This document shows positions 10,593 to 21,640 of a stretch of DNA of 64,000 bases, piece by piece (positions within the stretch are counted from its first letter, which is position 1; every line of letters starts with the position of its first letter). The position numbers were made by a program, and so were the translations under genes. The notes beneath the pieces were generated by a model, which was not told the origin of the DNA, did not search any database, and saw nothing but the letters and a program-made list of their open reading frames with translations. This DNA comes from Kingdonia uniflora (lineage: Eukaryota; Streptophyta; Magnoliopsida; Ranunculales; Circaeasteraceae): NCBI GenBank assembly GCA_014058105.1, contig JACGCM010001166.1, positions 1,550,001 through 1,614,000 on the forward strand, written 5' to 3'.

Positions 10593-10861
10593 CTGATCTT
10601 CATGTCATTTGAGTACTGCCAAACAATCTTGTCATTCTGCATTGAGCTCTTTCTCTCAGAGCTTGCGATCTTTTGTCAATTAAAGTTTGAGCTCGGCGTG
10701 TTTCTTTGCCTCTGCGCAGAGATTAGCCCATAACTCAGTGAGATGTCCCGGATCCACAAAAATTTCAAGCTGAGTTCCTGCGGCTTATCGTCTGGAAGAG
10801 ACCATAGTGAAAATTATAATGAAAGACTGCCCTAGTGTATCGTGGAAATGCAATCTTTCCT
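10593..10861 (-). other. Leader between primer-binding site and gag
   Basis: This is the minus-strand 5' leader of the Tat-type element. It may hold the first codons of gag, but I cannot follow a frame through it. Confidence 0.4.
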
Positions 10862-10876
10862 ACAGACAACACCAAA
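10862..10876 (-). other. Primer-binding site, diverged
   Basis: Directly after the LTR end (minus strand ...ATTACA) the sequence is TTTGGTGTTGTCTGT. It resembles the TTTGGCGCCGTCTGT site common in Tat-type plant elements, with CG-to-TG type decay. It would pair with a tRNA 3' end to start cDNA synthesis. Confidence 0.6.
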
Positions 10877-11457
10877 TGTAATGGCCAAATTATGTAGCTT
10901 GATAAGATTAGGAATTAGCTATCGCACCAAATGAACCTGTAATAATACTCTACTAGAAAGTAAGAAATGCAAACATATGTTTTTAGCGTGGAAATCCTTA
11001 GAATAGGTAAAAAACCACAACCTCGTATGGGGGATTTTTATAAAAGTATCTTTATTTCTTTGACTGGATATCATTATTACAAGTGATTTCTCAAATATAG
11101 AAATGCTTTTGATTTCGCAAATAAAAATATTTTGAGTGATTTTTCTGGTCCCTGTCTCTTCTGGAACTTTTCCTTTATATAGGCTTTTCCCACAACTCTT
11201 CGTCGTGCTGGAGTACGTTTTCCGAATAATGTGGTTAGTGGCGGTTGACTGTTTAATGACGAGTTCGTGGGAGACAGGTATCTTTGACTGAATAACATTT
11301 TTTGGATTTAGCTCGACCCACACTCTTGAGTAAGTCGTGGGGCTGCTTGGAATGTTTGAATGGAGTGTTAAGTGCTGAAATTGCGTGAGCCTGAGATAGA
11401 GGTAATTCGAGCTATGTGGGCTCGATTCTGAGTAAACTCGAGGGATAAGTCCCTACA
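10877..11457 (-). mobile_element. 5' LTR of the minus-strand Tat-type element
   Basis: Read on the minus strand it starts TGTAGGGACTTATCC at 11457 and ends ATTACA at 10877, 581 bp, with the required TG...CA ends. A TATA box (CCTATATAAAGG) lies at 11183-11172, about 275 bases in. The primer-binding site follows immediately. The upstream flank (plus strand ACCAT at 11458-11462) is the predicted target duplication; its partner lies outside the window. Frames inside this LTR are not genes. Confidence 0.8.
11172..11183 (-). promoter_or_regulatory. LTR TATA box
   Basis: The minus strand reads CCTATATAAAGG at the expected depth inside the LTR. Confidence 0.6.
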
Positions 11458-12210
11458 ACCATAAAATAGCATTTTTCCCAATTTAGAATTAAATTAGTCT
11501 TTGGGCATAGTTGAAGATAAAGGGTGGGTTAGATACTCATCGAATGAGGTCCCAAATACTAAGAAATCCACCATATCGAAGAAAATACTCATCAAACACT
11601 GTTGAAAGTTTGCATGTGCATTGCATAGTCCAAATAGCATGTTACGGTATGCAAAGGTATTATATGGGCAAGTGATTGCGGTATTTTCCCGATCTTCCGG
11701 TGCAATAGCAATCTGGTTATGCCCTGAGTAGTCGTCTATAATGGAATAATGATATTTGCCAGCTAATCGTTACAACATTTGGTCAATGAACGGAAGAGAA
11801 AATAATCCTTCCATGTGACCGCATTTTTGACTACCGAGATTCCTGACTTCCTTGGTACATCTTGACTTTGGCTGATCCATTTATTGTCAGAGATGGGATA
11901 AATTACTCATGCAAAGAGTAATTTGATAATTTCTTTCTTGACCACATTCATCATATTTGAATTTAATCGCCTTGGTATTTCTCAAGAATTTTTAGCAATA
12001 TCTTCTAAGTATATGCAATGTGTGCAAATGGCAGTACTAATTCCCTTTAAACTGTTTATTAACCAACCTATTGTTGTCTTGTTTTTTCTTTAAGATACTT
12101 AAGAGCTTGTCTTCCGGAATGGCAGTTAGATTAGAAGCTATGATAACTGGCAGAGTCTTACCATTACCTAAGTAAGCATATTTAAGAGTCTCTGGCAAGG
12201 TCTTGAGTTT
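11458..12210 (-). pseudogene. Athila-type Ty3 reverse transcriptase, truncated by insertion
   Basis: The minus strand reads YAYLGNGKTLPVIIAS (pre-RT), KKEIIKLLFA, IYPISDNKWISQ, VVKNAVTW, then YSIIDDYSGHNQIAIAPED, ITCPYNTFAYRNMLFGLCN, FQQCLMSIF and NLILNWEKCYFMV. These are the Athila-lineage RT motifs (usual YPISDS.WVSPV, DGYSGY.QI.IAPED, TFAYRRMPFGLCNAP, NLVLNWEKCHFMV). The YMDD-type catalytic box is degraded to MVDFLVFGTSFD. The frame runs directly up to the LTR at 11457, so the RT was split by the Tat-type insertion; the rest of pol lies left of the window. Frameshifts and stops are frequent. Confidence 0.85.
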
Positions 12211-12909
12211 GAGCGTTAGAGGCTAGATGATGCAAGGCTTGGCAAGATCTGTGGTAGAGAAAAGTATTTATACCCTCGGTCAGAATTTCCCATGTGGAGT
12301 TGTTGAATCTAGATATTTCTATAATTCTTTGACTTTCTTCACTTTGTCCAAATCTTCCCCTATATGTGTGAGACAAGATTTTAATGAGTCTTTAGAATAG
12401 GTTCATGAAAGGAGTAATATATGCAGGTTTCAATGACATTGATGCCTGTAAGGTCATCTTTGTCAAAGATTTGGTTATTATTGCGAAACACATTAAGGCT
12501 AACCTTTAGAGTTCCTATGGACAGATTTAGGACACCCGTGAAATAGTTAATCACGATGTGGGTTGTTGCTAAGAACAGTAACCTCGGATGAGGGGGATCT
12601 CTTTAGCTACGTTCAACACGTCCTTCATGTCCATTATGATTAATTAGATTGGGAATATGAACTCTCCAACTTTGATAAATGTATCTTCGAGGTTGATAAT
12701 TTTGTAATCTTCGGTAGCTCTAAAATCGAGGTTGCTAATTTTCTCATTCGCTAACTTTGTCAAATGAGCTTTCTAATTATTATTCTATTCTTAATAGGGA
12801 TTGAGAATTAAGGTTTACTAGATTTTTGAGAGATCCTATGGGACCTTCTATTCGACATTTAAATTTAATGAATCGAGTGGTGAGAGGAATTCTAGGCGGG
12901 TGCTGATTA
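12211..12909 (-). pseudogene. Athila protease and linker region, heavily decayed
   Basis: This lies between Athila gag (above 12910) and RT (below 12210), where the protease belongs. Short protease-like pieces can be read, but the frame changes often and I could not place an intact D-T/S-G active site. It is called from position and flanking matches, not from a clear motif. Confidence 0.45.
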
Positions 12910-13880
12910 TCATTCGCTTATTGGTACCTTACTGGACAGGCCTAGAAGGATTAGGATTTGTTTAGTCTTTCTCCAGGAAATATTTGGGTGGTTCGGCCAT
13001 TGTGGCTTTTGGTACAAAGCATTAACGTGCCTAATACTATTGATTTCAGCGTATAGGGGGTAATATCTTTCAATATTAGAAAAATTGTCATACGTCATGC
13101 ATGAATGTTGGACATTATTCACCAGGGCAGATGATGTAGAGAGTTGTTTGATTTTCTTTGTGAGGGCATCCATTTTGGCAAGAAGTACCATGTTATCACT
13201 AATCTCTAGGACTCTAGCCTATATCGGTTGTCAGGTGTAATGTCACGATAGAATATCTAGATTAAGTATTGAATTTCAAAACTATGATGTAGGCATCGTA
13301 GGAGATGATCCTTGAATCTCTCACAGGCCTCGTAAAATGGTCTAAACTCATCTTGGTGAAATTCAGTGATTTTGTTCTTGACAGCTAGAGTTTTGGCCAT
13401 AATGAGGAATTTTGAAGTAAACTTCTTTGAAAATTTGGCCCATGTTCTAATTGACAATGGTGTTAATGAGTCTAACCATTAACATGCTTTCTATTTTAAG
13501 GAAAGGGGAAAATAACAACGGTGAAAAGATTACTCTGTGAAGCTTTGATTGCGCAAAGGTGCGCATATCTTTTCAAAGTCTTTTATGTGCCTATAAGGAC
13601 ATTCATTCTCAAAACCGTGAAAGGTAGGTAACATATTAATGACACCCAGTTTGATCTGATAGCTTTAAGCTGCAATGTTAGGCAAGACTATACAGGAGGG
13701 CATTGTGCCCACCTCATGTGTCTAATAATCTCGCAGAGATTTTTGAGCCATCGGAGGATTGATGTTTATTTCAACCGTTAACTGAATTGGGTCGATTAAA
13801 GTTGTATCGATTTCTTCTAGATTGTAGGCCTGTACAGTCCCTATGATATTACTACGATGACGCCTCTTAATACATTTTCT
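12910..13880 (-). pseudogene. Athila-type gag, broken
   Basis: From about 13880 down, the minus strand reads the gag start (EININPPMAQKSLRDY), LPTFHGFENECPYRHIKDFE, and then TWAKFSKKFTSKFL, AKTLAVKNKITEFHQDEFR and YEACERFKDHLLRCLHH. The last blocks match the Athila capsid signature (usual FFP..KT..LR.EI..F.Q...E.LYEAWERFK.LLR.CPHH). At 13191-12910 comes LLAKMDALTKKIKQL and a linker to WPNHPNISWRK, again typical. Gag would form the particle. Stops and frameshifts (for example at 13456 and 13192) make it a pseudogene. This is the oldest layer of the nest. Confidence 0.8.
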
Positions 13881-14620
13881 ATGTAGGGTAAAAGGCGGTG
13901 TTAACCAGGACTGGTTCAGGTAAACTTCTAAGATGATTTCCTATTCTGTCCCAATATATAATGTACTAACTACACTAACTAATGACTGAAGTAAATTAAT
14001 ACTACTACGGAAAGCCAATTGCACACGATCGACCTTTTTTTAATAGAGTTATGGGTCTCCATATAATATCTATATATGTGAAGTATAAGGTACCTATGTT
14101 TGGTCTAAGTGCTTGATTCCTACACAAAAGATTTTATATTCTAGTGTTGAATCACGGGAAGAGGTTTAGTCCGAACGTTGCATAGAGCCACGGGCCATAG
14201 GTAAGCCACCTTTTTGGTCATCAACACCTAGTTTTGATGATGTCACACTTCCTATCAACAGCTAGCAGTGAGTATTTCCTACGAATCTGTGGTCGATATC
14301 CAAGTCCGGTATCCCCTAGTTACGCCCGTGATGAAATCCCTTAGAAATATTCTACTAGCTTTTAAGTTTTAATTAATTAAGGTTGATACCACAGTATATT
14401 TAAGAAAACGCCATGGATAAATTCAGTGGTATACTTGTAATGGATTTAGTCCATGGAAAATACATAGAGTATCTGTGGCAATTTAAATTTTATTTACTTA
14501 ACGGCGAAGTAGATGAGATAAGAACAAAATTGAAACTTCTGTCGCATACTATCCATTTTAGGATTTTTCGATCTAATTTTTTTACGCCCATATTTATAAA
14601 ATTATTATTCAACTTGAAGG
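13881..14620. other. Presumed 5' leader/LTR end of the Athila element, non-coding
   Basis: This region lies upstream (minus-strand sense) of Athila gag, where leader and LTR would be. I could not define LTR ends or a primer-binding site. The plus-strand frame at 14413-14655 is AT-rich and matches nothing I know. It ends at cttct (14621-14625), the target duplication of the next element. Confidence 0.4.
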
Positions 14621-14625
14621 CTTCT
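14621..14625. repeat. Target-site duplication, left copy (cttct)
   Basis: Identical to 19166-19170 at the other end of the 4.54-kb unit. Confidence 0.8.
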
Positions 14626-15767
14626 TGTCACACCCTAAAATCCAGTAATCGGTAGCTAGACCAATTACTGAGATTCGAGGATGTACAGGTCGGGAAATCC
14701 AAAGATTCGCCCCACGAACAACCGAGCCGTAGAAAAATTCTGGCTCAGTCATTCATAATAGTATCACAATAGAGTAATAAGGAAAAAACAGAAACAGCGG
14801 AAGACTAAGATAACAATACCTAAACGTAAGATTCTACAAACCTCTACACAGCAAGCCTAACAGTACTAACTGGAGAATGAGCCTCCAGCTCAGCTCCCCA
14901 AAGATCACCACAGCAGCAACTAAAACCTGAAACAACCTGCCACTGAAAGGGGGATGCGAGAGTGAGCAAACAACGAGCTCACTAATTCCCAAGAATAGCA
15001 AAACGATTATACTAACCAATGAGATGGATACAAATATTAATGATAATAGGATATAATAATATCTAACGATAAACATTGTATATGTATAAATATATATAGG
15101 ATGACTAATAGGTATCTAATAGGTATATAACTAGTCTAATGATTATATCAACTATACTATAAATATATAGAAACATATCTCGAGCAAAGGAGTGCTAAGA
15201 CAATAGCTGCACTCCAGTCCCAAGGACCACTAACTACACTTTAATCACTACCGTGCCCCTCAGCGCTACAAGCAACTAACCTACCTCAGGAATACAATAA
15301 CATACGAGGGTAAACAACACAATAATCCAACAGGGTTATCCAAACCCCAGCCAGGCACAACCCTGAAGCTATCACAAGCTAAGCGAGATCGCCCACAACC
15401 AATACCAGCCTAAATCTCACAACAACCAACCAGACCAATCAACCTAATAAATTAAATCAGATGCAGAAGAGGGAGGAATAGATGCAGAGAGGAGAGGATT
15501 ATGCAGAAGGAAGAGGAATCTAATTACACCGCAAAAATAATTAGGAGAAGACGAATTTAATAAGCAGAGAAGAATATGAGGAACTAGGATAATCCCATAA
15601 TTATCCCAATGCAATAATATGTAATGATGATGATATGATGAAATGAGATAATCTTATGATTATCCCAAGTGCAGAAGATTTTATATTAAATATAATACAA
15701 AAATGGTTAAGGATTTCTATTAGAAGAACCTAGGAATTGGAAGTATGCAGAGATGCAATGATATGCT

Positions 15768-15805
15768 TGATGATGATGATGATGATAATGATGATGATGA
15801 TGATG
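15768..15805. repeat. (GAT)n microsatellite
   Basis: About twelve GAT units with one AAT interruption, inside the 4.54-kb LTR unit. Confidence 0.9.
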
Positions 15806-17319
15806 CAGGATGCTTTAGAGATGTCAACCTAAAGGGCTAGCCCCCATGACTAAAGTGGGCTGACAACTGCTGAAAAAGGATTTACCTTACCGGATATTGT
15901 TGGATACAAGGGTGCGATGTACTGCACTAGCTCGACCAGACTATGAGGATATTACATCAATTTATCAAATCCCACGGAGCCAACGTCCGAACCATATTCA
16001 CATTCCGAGGCATTTCAACCACCAGGATAAGCCCTGTACCGATTGTAAATGCTGTCTCATACCATCCCATATTCCCGAATGGGTGACTAGGTATAATAGT
16101 ATCTATCCTGGACCCACCTTCTATTTTAACCCGATTAAGGAATCCTTGAACCTCTCGAGGGTCAGCCGATGCGGAGTTATTTATGTATCCAATCGCAGTA
16201 AGATAAGGAGAAAATATATTATCTATGGATGTGAGCAAAAATCTTAAAGACTGAAACACAACTGCTGTTAACACAACCAGTACACAATAGGATAACCACC
16301 TGCCTAAGAGTGTGGCAACCAAAACTAACACAGATGCCCTCCTGTGACTCAGTTACACCATCTAAACCTAGATGAAATAGTAACTTAACTGTCACGACAT
16401 CTAAACAACATCAGTCTCTATGATTCCTCAAAGCAATATGATTACCATCAATTACTATAGTACTCTAGCTATAAATACAGACTAGTACTCATGGGGTGAC
16501 CTACAAGTGTCCAACAAGTAGTTAGCAATCAATAATAACAGAACTGCCTCACAATCCTCCTAATCATGTACATAAGTCTCCAACACGGATGTACAGGAAC
16601 CAGGTTCAACAGGAGGTTTCTGTAGCATTCCAACATCTTGGGTGACGTACAACTTCATAAACCACCTGGCTCAGCCGTGTACCTCACTGCGCCATGTTAT
16701 CTTGCTGCCTCCTAGATGACGGAAGGGAACACAGCACTAACAGCCTCATCCTGGGGAAGGAAGGCTTACGAGTAAGCTCTACTAGCTCTAAGAATCATAA
16801 GGACAATAAGTGTCACAACACGATAAGCAAACAATCCTAAGGCAAACTATCAGAAGTTCAACATCCACGACCAACCACCACGGACAAGCCGTCTGCTCAC
16901 CACCAGCAACTAACAGTCCAGGAGATACCACACTCCCACCTGGAATCCAACATTCTAAAAACCACCAATCACGACAACAATGCTCAAGGACCAGGCCTCG
17001 AGAACACAGAGTACACCTAGACTAGTCCTAAGACAAATCAAAACATTAGCAGGCAAGAGAACGAGCTCCGAATCGAAGACTATGTCTTACTGAAGCTATG
17101 TCGCCCCAAGACTACCCTGGAACCAAATCCAGTAACCCAACTAATCAAGTTCCTATACTATAAGGTGAGAACTATAGTCTCTGAACTACACTATCTCAAA
17201 GAAATAACAGCTAAACCACAAACTGTCCATACATCTCTACTAATGGCCAAACCAAGTTACTAGTGCCCTGAAACAAGTGGGGTACCCTAATAACTAACCA
17301 ACAATACCACACTCAAGAT

Positions 17320-17345
17320 ATATTATATATATATATATATAAATA
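17320..17345. repeat. (AT)n microsatellite
   Basis: A run of alternating A and T inside the 4.54-kb LTR unit. It creates TATA-like words that should not be read as a promoter. Confidence 0.9.
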
Positions 17346-18810
17346 TAGTGACCCTGAGGCATCGTAACACACTGAAAAATGCCTTTGTTCTCAACCTCAA
17401 CGAAGAAAAGATCCGTGATAACCACCCTAAATAAAATCGGTCTAAGAAGAATCTCATGAGTTATCGTCACATCGACGACAACTGAGAACAACAACCTATG
17501 ACAAAACATAACCTACAGGTTCTATCTAGTAACTAAACTTACAACTAACTCGGGTTTTATTAACTTATCAAACCCTTAAGTACTCTCGTCTAAGATATGC
17601 TAAACGGATAACCAGTAAAGTGTCCTGATCAATTACCCATATACTAACATAATCACAGTAATGAACATGATAAACCATGTGATACAATAACTCACAAATC
17701 AATATAATGGCTTAGTTATTAAAGAAGATAAAACTCGCCTGACAAAACAACGCTCGGAACGGCAATCTCGGCGAAACTGTCCAAACAGCACCCCAACAGA
17801 AATGTGCTCCGCAAATCGACTTCCGGAACTCTAAATTAATCACGGAAAGGACCAGGAACACCACAACATCAGCCACTATCAAGACCTGGAACCCAATCGC
17901 AATTCCAACAAAGGATACCCGCCCGAAACTATGTTTCAGATCAGCGCCACATTTGAATTAAGTAACAAAACTGCATCGAAGCCCACGGTCCACCACGCTA
18001 CGCTGTGCTACTCCAATCACCCACAATCACATGAAGATATGCCACTTTGAACCCATCAAATCATCCGCCCAACAATCACTCTCCCGGCGTTCGAAGAGGG
18101 TAAAAGCAGCCCTTACTCTTCCTCTAGAACAACAGTAATCTCGGCAGTAATATCTGAACCAAAATGGAAACAATCACCGGTCTAGGCAGCCCTCTCCGGA
18201 ACAACAACAACTACTATCTATAACAACCATCACACCTCCTCTTTCTAACTACACCAAACCCCAATCACCACCCTAATGGGCACAATCATACATGGGCACA
18301 ATCATACAAGGATACATCAATTCTTAACCAACCAATTCAGCCACCCAAGCACCAACAATCCAACCCAAGAAATCACCGCCATCGGCCAACACCTGCAATA
18401 AACCCAAATCAAGCACCCCACCATCACAACAATGGTCAAAACCCATCAAACATCTCACTATTACAAGCCCTAAAACCGAAATCAGCCACCAAGCCCAAAT
18501 CGTCACAATCCACGGCTCAACCGAGAGAGAGAGAGTACGAACCTCGAAGGCGAGAGAGAGCTGAGTTCAAAGTGGTGGCTATGGTTCGTAAAGAAACGGC
18601 GACCCACCGATGAATCTGAATCTGAAAATGGCAGCCCTCTCTTTCACGAGAGTCAAGAGCTAAAATTCGGTGGAAGAAGGTGATTCCCCAAGCTCCAATT
18701 CGAACCAAGGAAGGAGAAGGGTTGAGGAATTGAAGGGAGGAAAAGGATTGAGAAGTTAGGGCTAAGTTGGTGAGGGAGAGAGAAGGAAAATCAGGAGAGA
18801 GAATGAAGAA

Positions 18811-18823
18811 TGATATATATAGT
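18811..18823 (-). promoter_or_regulatory. Probable LTR TATA box
   Basis: The minus strand reads ACTATATATATCA, followed by a CT-rich stretch like plant transcription starts. It lies about 345 bases from the minus-strand LTR start, a normal U3 distance. Confidence 0.45.
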
Positions 18824-19165
18824 AACGCTAAGTCGTTCGAACGACCACTGGGAAAAACTTCAAAAATCATTCTGAGATCCTCCTGAGCCACCCAAAACAC
18901 CGCACAACACCAAGATCCTCAAAAGAAAAGAATAACCCGAAACAACAACAACACCCAATCAACATCCAACCACGGGCTCCTAACATCAAAACTCTACCTC
19001 TTCTGATCAAACAACCACCGAAACACCTAAACCACAGAAAAGAAATCTAACAACAAACCTGACAAAAGAAATAATACAGATGCATAACGGGTAACATATA
19101 GGAATAATAATAATAATAATACTTAATAAAATATAAAAAATAGCCTAAAAATCTGGGACATTACA

Positions 19166-19170
19166 CTTCT
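19166..19170. repeat. Target-site duplication, right copy (cttct)
   Basis: Identical to 14621-14625 at the left end of the 4.54-kb unit. Confidence 0.8.
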
Positions 19171-20579
19171 CAAGTCAAGTGATTGCAAAGCAATGGTTCT
19201 TATTATGATGATTATTTTTTCCCCAATAGATTAATGTTTTGCTCGATCTACAAGAAATTATCCCAATCTCAAACCCTAATTGTCTTTCTGAGTTGTATTG
19301 TAATTGGGTTTATGGCAGACATTTTTAGCATGTACAGAGCTTTCACTTTCTAGTAATTGGTTTATTAAAGTTTATTGATATGGTAGACTCAATCAGATAC
19401 GACGTCGCAACGTAAGTTATTGTTTCATCATTGAAAACTTTTACTTTAGATATAATTTTTTGAATTTTTCATGTTTATATTATAAACGTATGGATTTTTT
19501 ATGGTGTTGTTAGTTATGCGATGCTACTGGTGTTGCTCATTTCTTGAATGCAACTCAAGATACACTAAAGTTTGAAGTTGTTGCATATATTAAAATGAAT
19601 CACAGTACGCTTCTTATCAACTCGAACTATTCAGATTAGAATCTTTGTAATATAGAAAAGTGTATTGTTTAATTGTAACCTCATAAATCTTGCTAAACAC
19701 AATTGTACATTAAAATAATAATAAAATAAAAACTTATGATAGAAGAATTGGGAATGTTAGGAACAAAAGGGTTACTGATGATTTTTGATAAAATTCCCCT
19801 ACAGAACTTTATAGCTTAGAATATGGTAATTTCAAGTTACATTAACAGCTGTGATCGTTTGGATACTTTATTTTTGGCTCGGTTGAGTTACTTCACAATC
19901 CTTCTTGGAAGTGGATGATGGTGTTATGTGTTTACTAGGTATTAACTTGGGGTCAATGGAGTGAAAATCTTAGCAAGACTCATTATAGATCTTTTAAGCT
20001 AAAGTGATTAAGTTAGATCATAATTAAAATTGTTCATGTTTTTATGTCATACAGGTCACAAGATGCATGGGTAATAACAACTGATACAATATTGATCAAC
20101 TCACCCAATTTTATTAGCACAAGCATAGATTAAGAAATTATGGAAGGCTATCACGCCTATATTATCTAAAGTTCTCAATTCAGAACTTTATTTAAATCAC
20201 AAGGCCTTTGTGTTGTTCTTAAGACCACTATGTATATTTATTTACAGTATGGATAGGCCTGAGCTGTATGAAACTCATGTAATATTTGCATTCTAAGCCA
20301 TGTTTGAGTAATCTTTGGGTTCATTGTCTTCATATTCCAATCGAAGTACATTGCAGAAAGAGAACATCAATGAGCAAATTTCAGTTTTTAACAAGGAGAT
20401 TTCTAAATGGTGGAACAACATTTTTGCGAAAGGTCTCAAATGCATTTCTGAAAGGAAATTTCAGAACTGATCCTCTGTAGCTAATATATTATGAGTTCTT
20501 CTATCATTTGAATAAACTCATATCATAAAATATATTGCAGTTATACTTTGGTATCTAAAGACCACTGATCAATGATTCG
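19171..20579. other. AT-rich DNA, nothing recognised
   Basis: No conserved reading frame, splice-bounded exon or repeat is evident. The frame at 20286-20480 has no recognisable features. Confidence 0.5.
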
Positions 20580-21640
20580 AAGCAAGCCTAACAAAGATGT
20601 ATTTGAATGTTCTATATCCTTCAAGTACAGTTGGATAAGCAGTGTAATACAAACCATAGTATAAGGTGTACTTCAAGTACTTTAAAACCCTAACTAGTGC
20701 TACCCAATGTGCATCTCCTGGATTACTCGTATATCAACTCAGTTTACTTACTGCATAAATAATATCTGGTCTGGTGTTGTTCATAATATACATGAGACTG
20801 CCTATGATACGTAAGTATTCAAGTTGAGAAACGCTTTCACCCTTGTTTTTTGCTAAGTGTTAAGTTCTATCAAATGGTGTTTTAACACCTTTACACTCAA
20901 ACTTATTGAATCTCTTAAGTACGTTTTCTATATAATGTGCTTGTAATAACATAATTCCCTGTGATGTCCTGATTCCAAGAATAACATCTGCAATACCTAA
21001 GTCCTACATGTCGAAGTTCCTCGTCAGCATTTTCTTTGTGGACTTTATTGCATTAATATTTATTAATCACCAAAATTAGCATATTGTCTACATATAGACA
21101 TACAATCATGCATGCATCATCAATGTGTTTATAATAAACATATTTGTTAGATTCATTGATTTTAAATCCATCCTTGATCATAACACGATCAAATTTTGTA
21201 TGCCATTGTAAGGGCGCTTGTTTTAATCCATATAAGGACTTCACAAGTTTGTAAACTTTGTGTTCTTGTCCTTCGACAATAAACCCTGAGGTTGGTTCAT
21301 ATAAACTTTCTCATCTAATTCATCGCTTAAAAAAACTGCTTTCACATCCATTTGATGTATTTCAAGCTTATGCAAAGCTGTAATAACTATCAACATTCGT
21401 ATAGATGTTATTCTTGTAACTAGTGAATAAGTGTCAAAGTAATCTAGGCCTTCTATTTGCCTAAATTCCTTAGCAACAAGTCACGCCTTGTACTTGTCTA
21501 TAGAACCATCAAATTTCATCTTTCTCTTGAATATCCATTTCCAACCAATTGGTTTGTTACTAGGGGGAGATTTGTCAACTCCCACATATGATTTTGTATA
21601 ATAGAATCAATTTTACTATACACTACCACTTTCCAACTAG
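20580..21640 (-). pseudogene. Copia reverse transcriptase and RNase H, broken
   Basis: The minus strand reads GLDYFDTYSLVTRITSIRML, then HQMDVKAVFLSDELDEKVYM (usual QMDVKTAFL.G.L.E.IYM), KSLYGLKQAPLQWHTKFD and CLYVDNMLIL. In the last, the catalytic YVDD is changed to YVDN, so the enzyme is inactive. RNase H follows with [34 protein letters not shown] and VLEGY before the match fades near 20580. Several stops interrupt it, including one in the SKLS*YTSNP segment near 20740. It would have copied element RNA. Confidence 0.85.

Larger units (their letters stand above)
7242..11457 (-). mobile_element. 5' part of a minus-strand Ty3/gypsy Tat-type retrotransposon
   Basis: Read on the minus strand from 11457 downward, the order is LTR, primer-binding site, gag with a zinc-knuckle-like motif, aspartic protease, reverse transcriptase and RNase H, the normal Ty3 order. 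The gag finger type (C..H...H.T) and the primer-binding site both fit the Tat lineage. At 7242 the RNase H frame is cut by the LTR of the plus-strand Tat element. The remaining RNase H and integrase must lie to the left of the window. At 11457 the LTR in turn interrupts an Athila reverse transcriptase. Many stops and frameshifts show that it is dead. Confidence 0.85.
14626..19165 (-). mobile_element. 4.54-kb solo LTR (or LTR-like unit) with perfect TSD
   Basis: The plus strand starts TGTCACACCCTAAAATCC at 14626 and ends ...CTGGGACATTACA at 19165, so the unit has TG...CA ends. It is flanked on both sides by the same five bases, cttct (14621-14625 and 19166-19170), a perfect target-site duplication. 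Read on the minus strand it begins TGTAATGTCCCAG and ends TTTTAGGGTGTGACA, ends typical of large plant Ty3 (Tekay/Del-like) LTRs. A TATA box lies on the minus strand about 345 bases in. No primer-binding site, polypurine tract or second LTR copy is visible inside. A solo LTR from recombination is therefore the simplest reading, although 4.5 kb is long; a large non-autonomous derivative is the alternative. Confidence 0.75.

Noticed and set aside
10919..11323. 134-codon minus-strand frame
   Set aside because: It sits wholly inside the 5' LTR, including the TATA box.
15897..16331. Overlapping frames on both strands
   Set aside because: They lie inside the LTR-like unit, with no family resemblance on either strand.
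17320..17345. TATA box in (AT)n
   Set aside because: It is a simple microsatellite with no downstream gene.
18517..18900. 127-codon minus-strand frame
   Set aside because: It starts upstream of the LTR TATA box, is serine/leucine-rich from CT-rich DNA, and resembles no protein.
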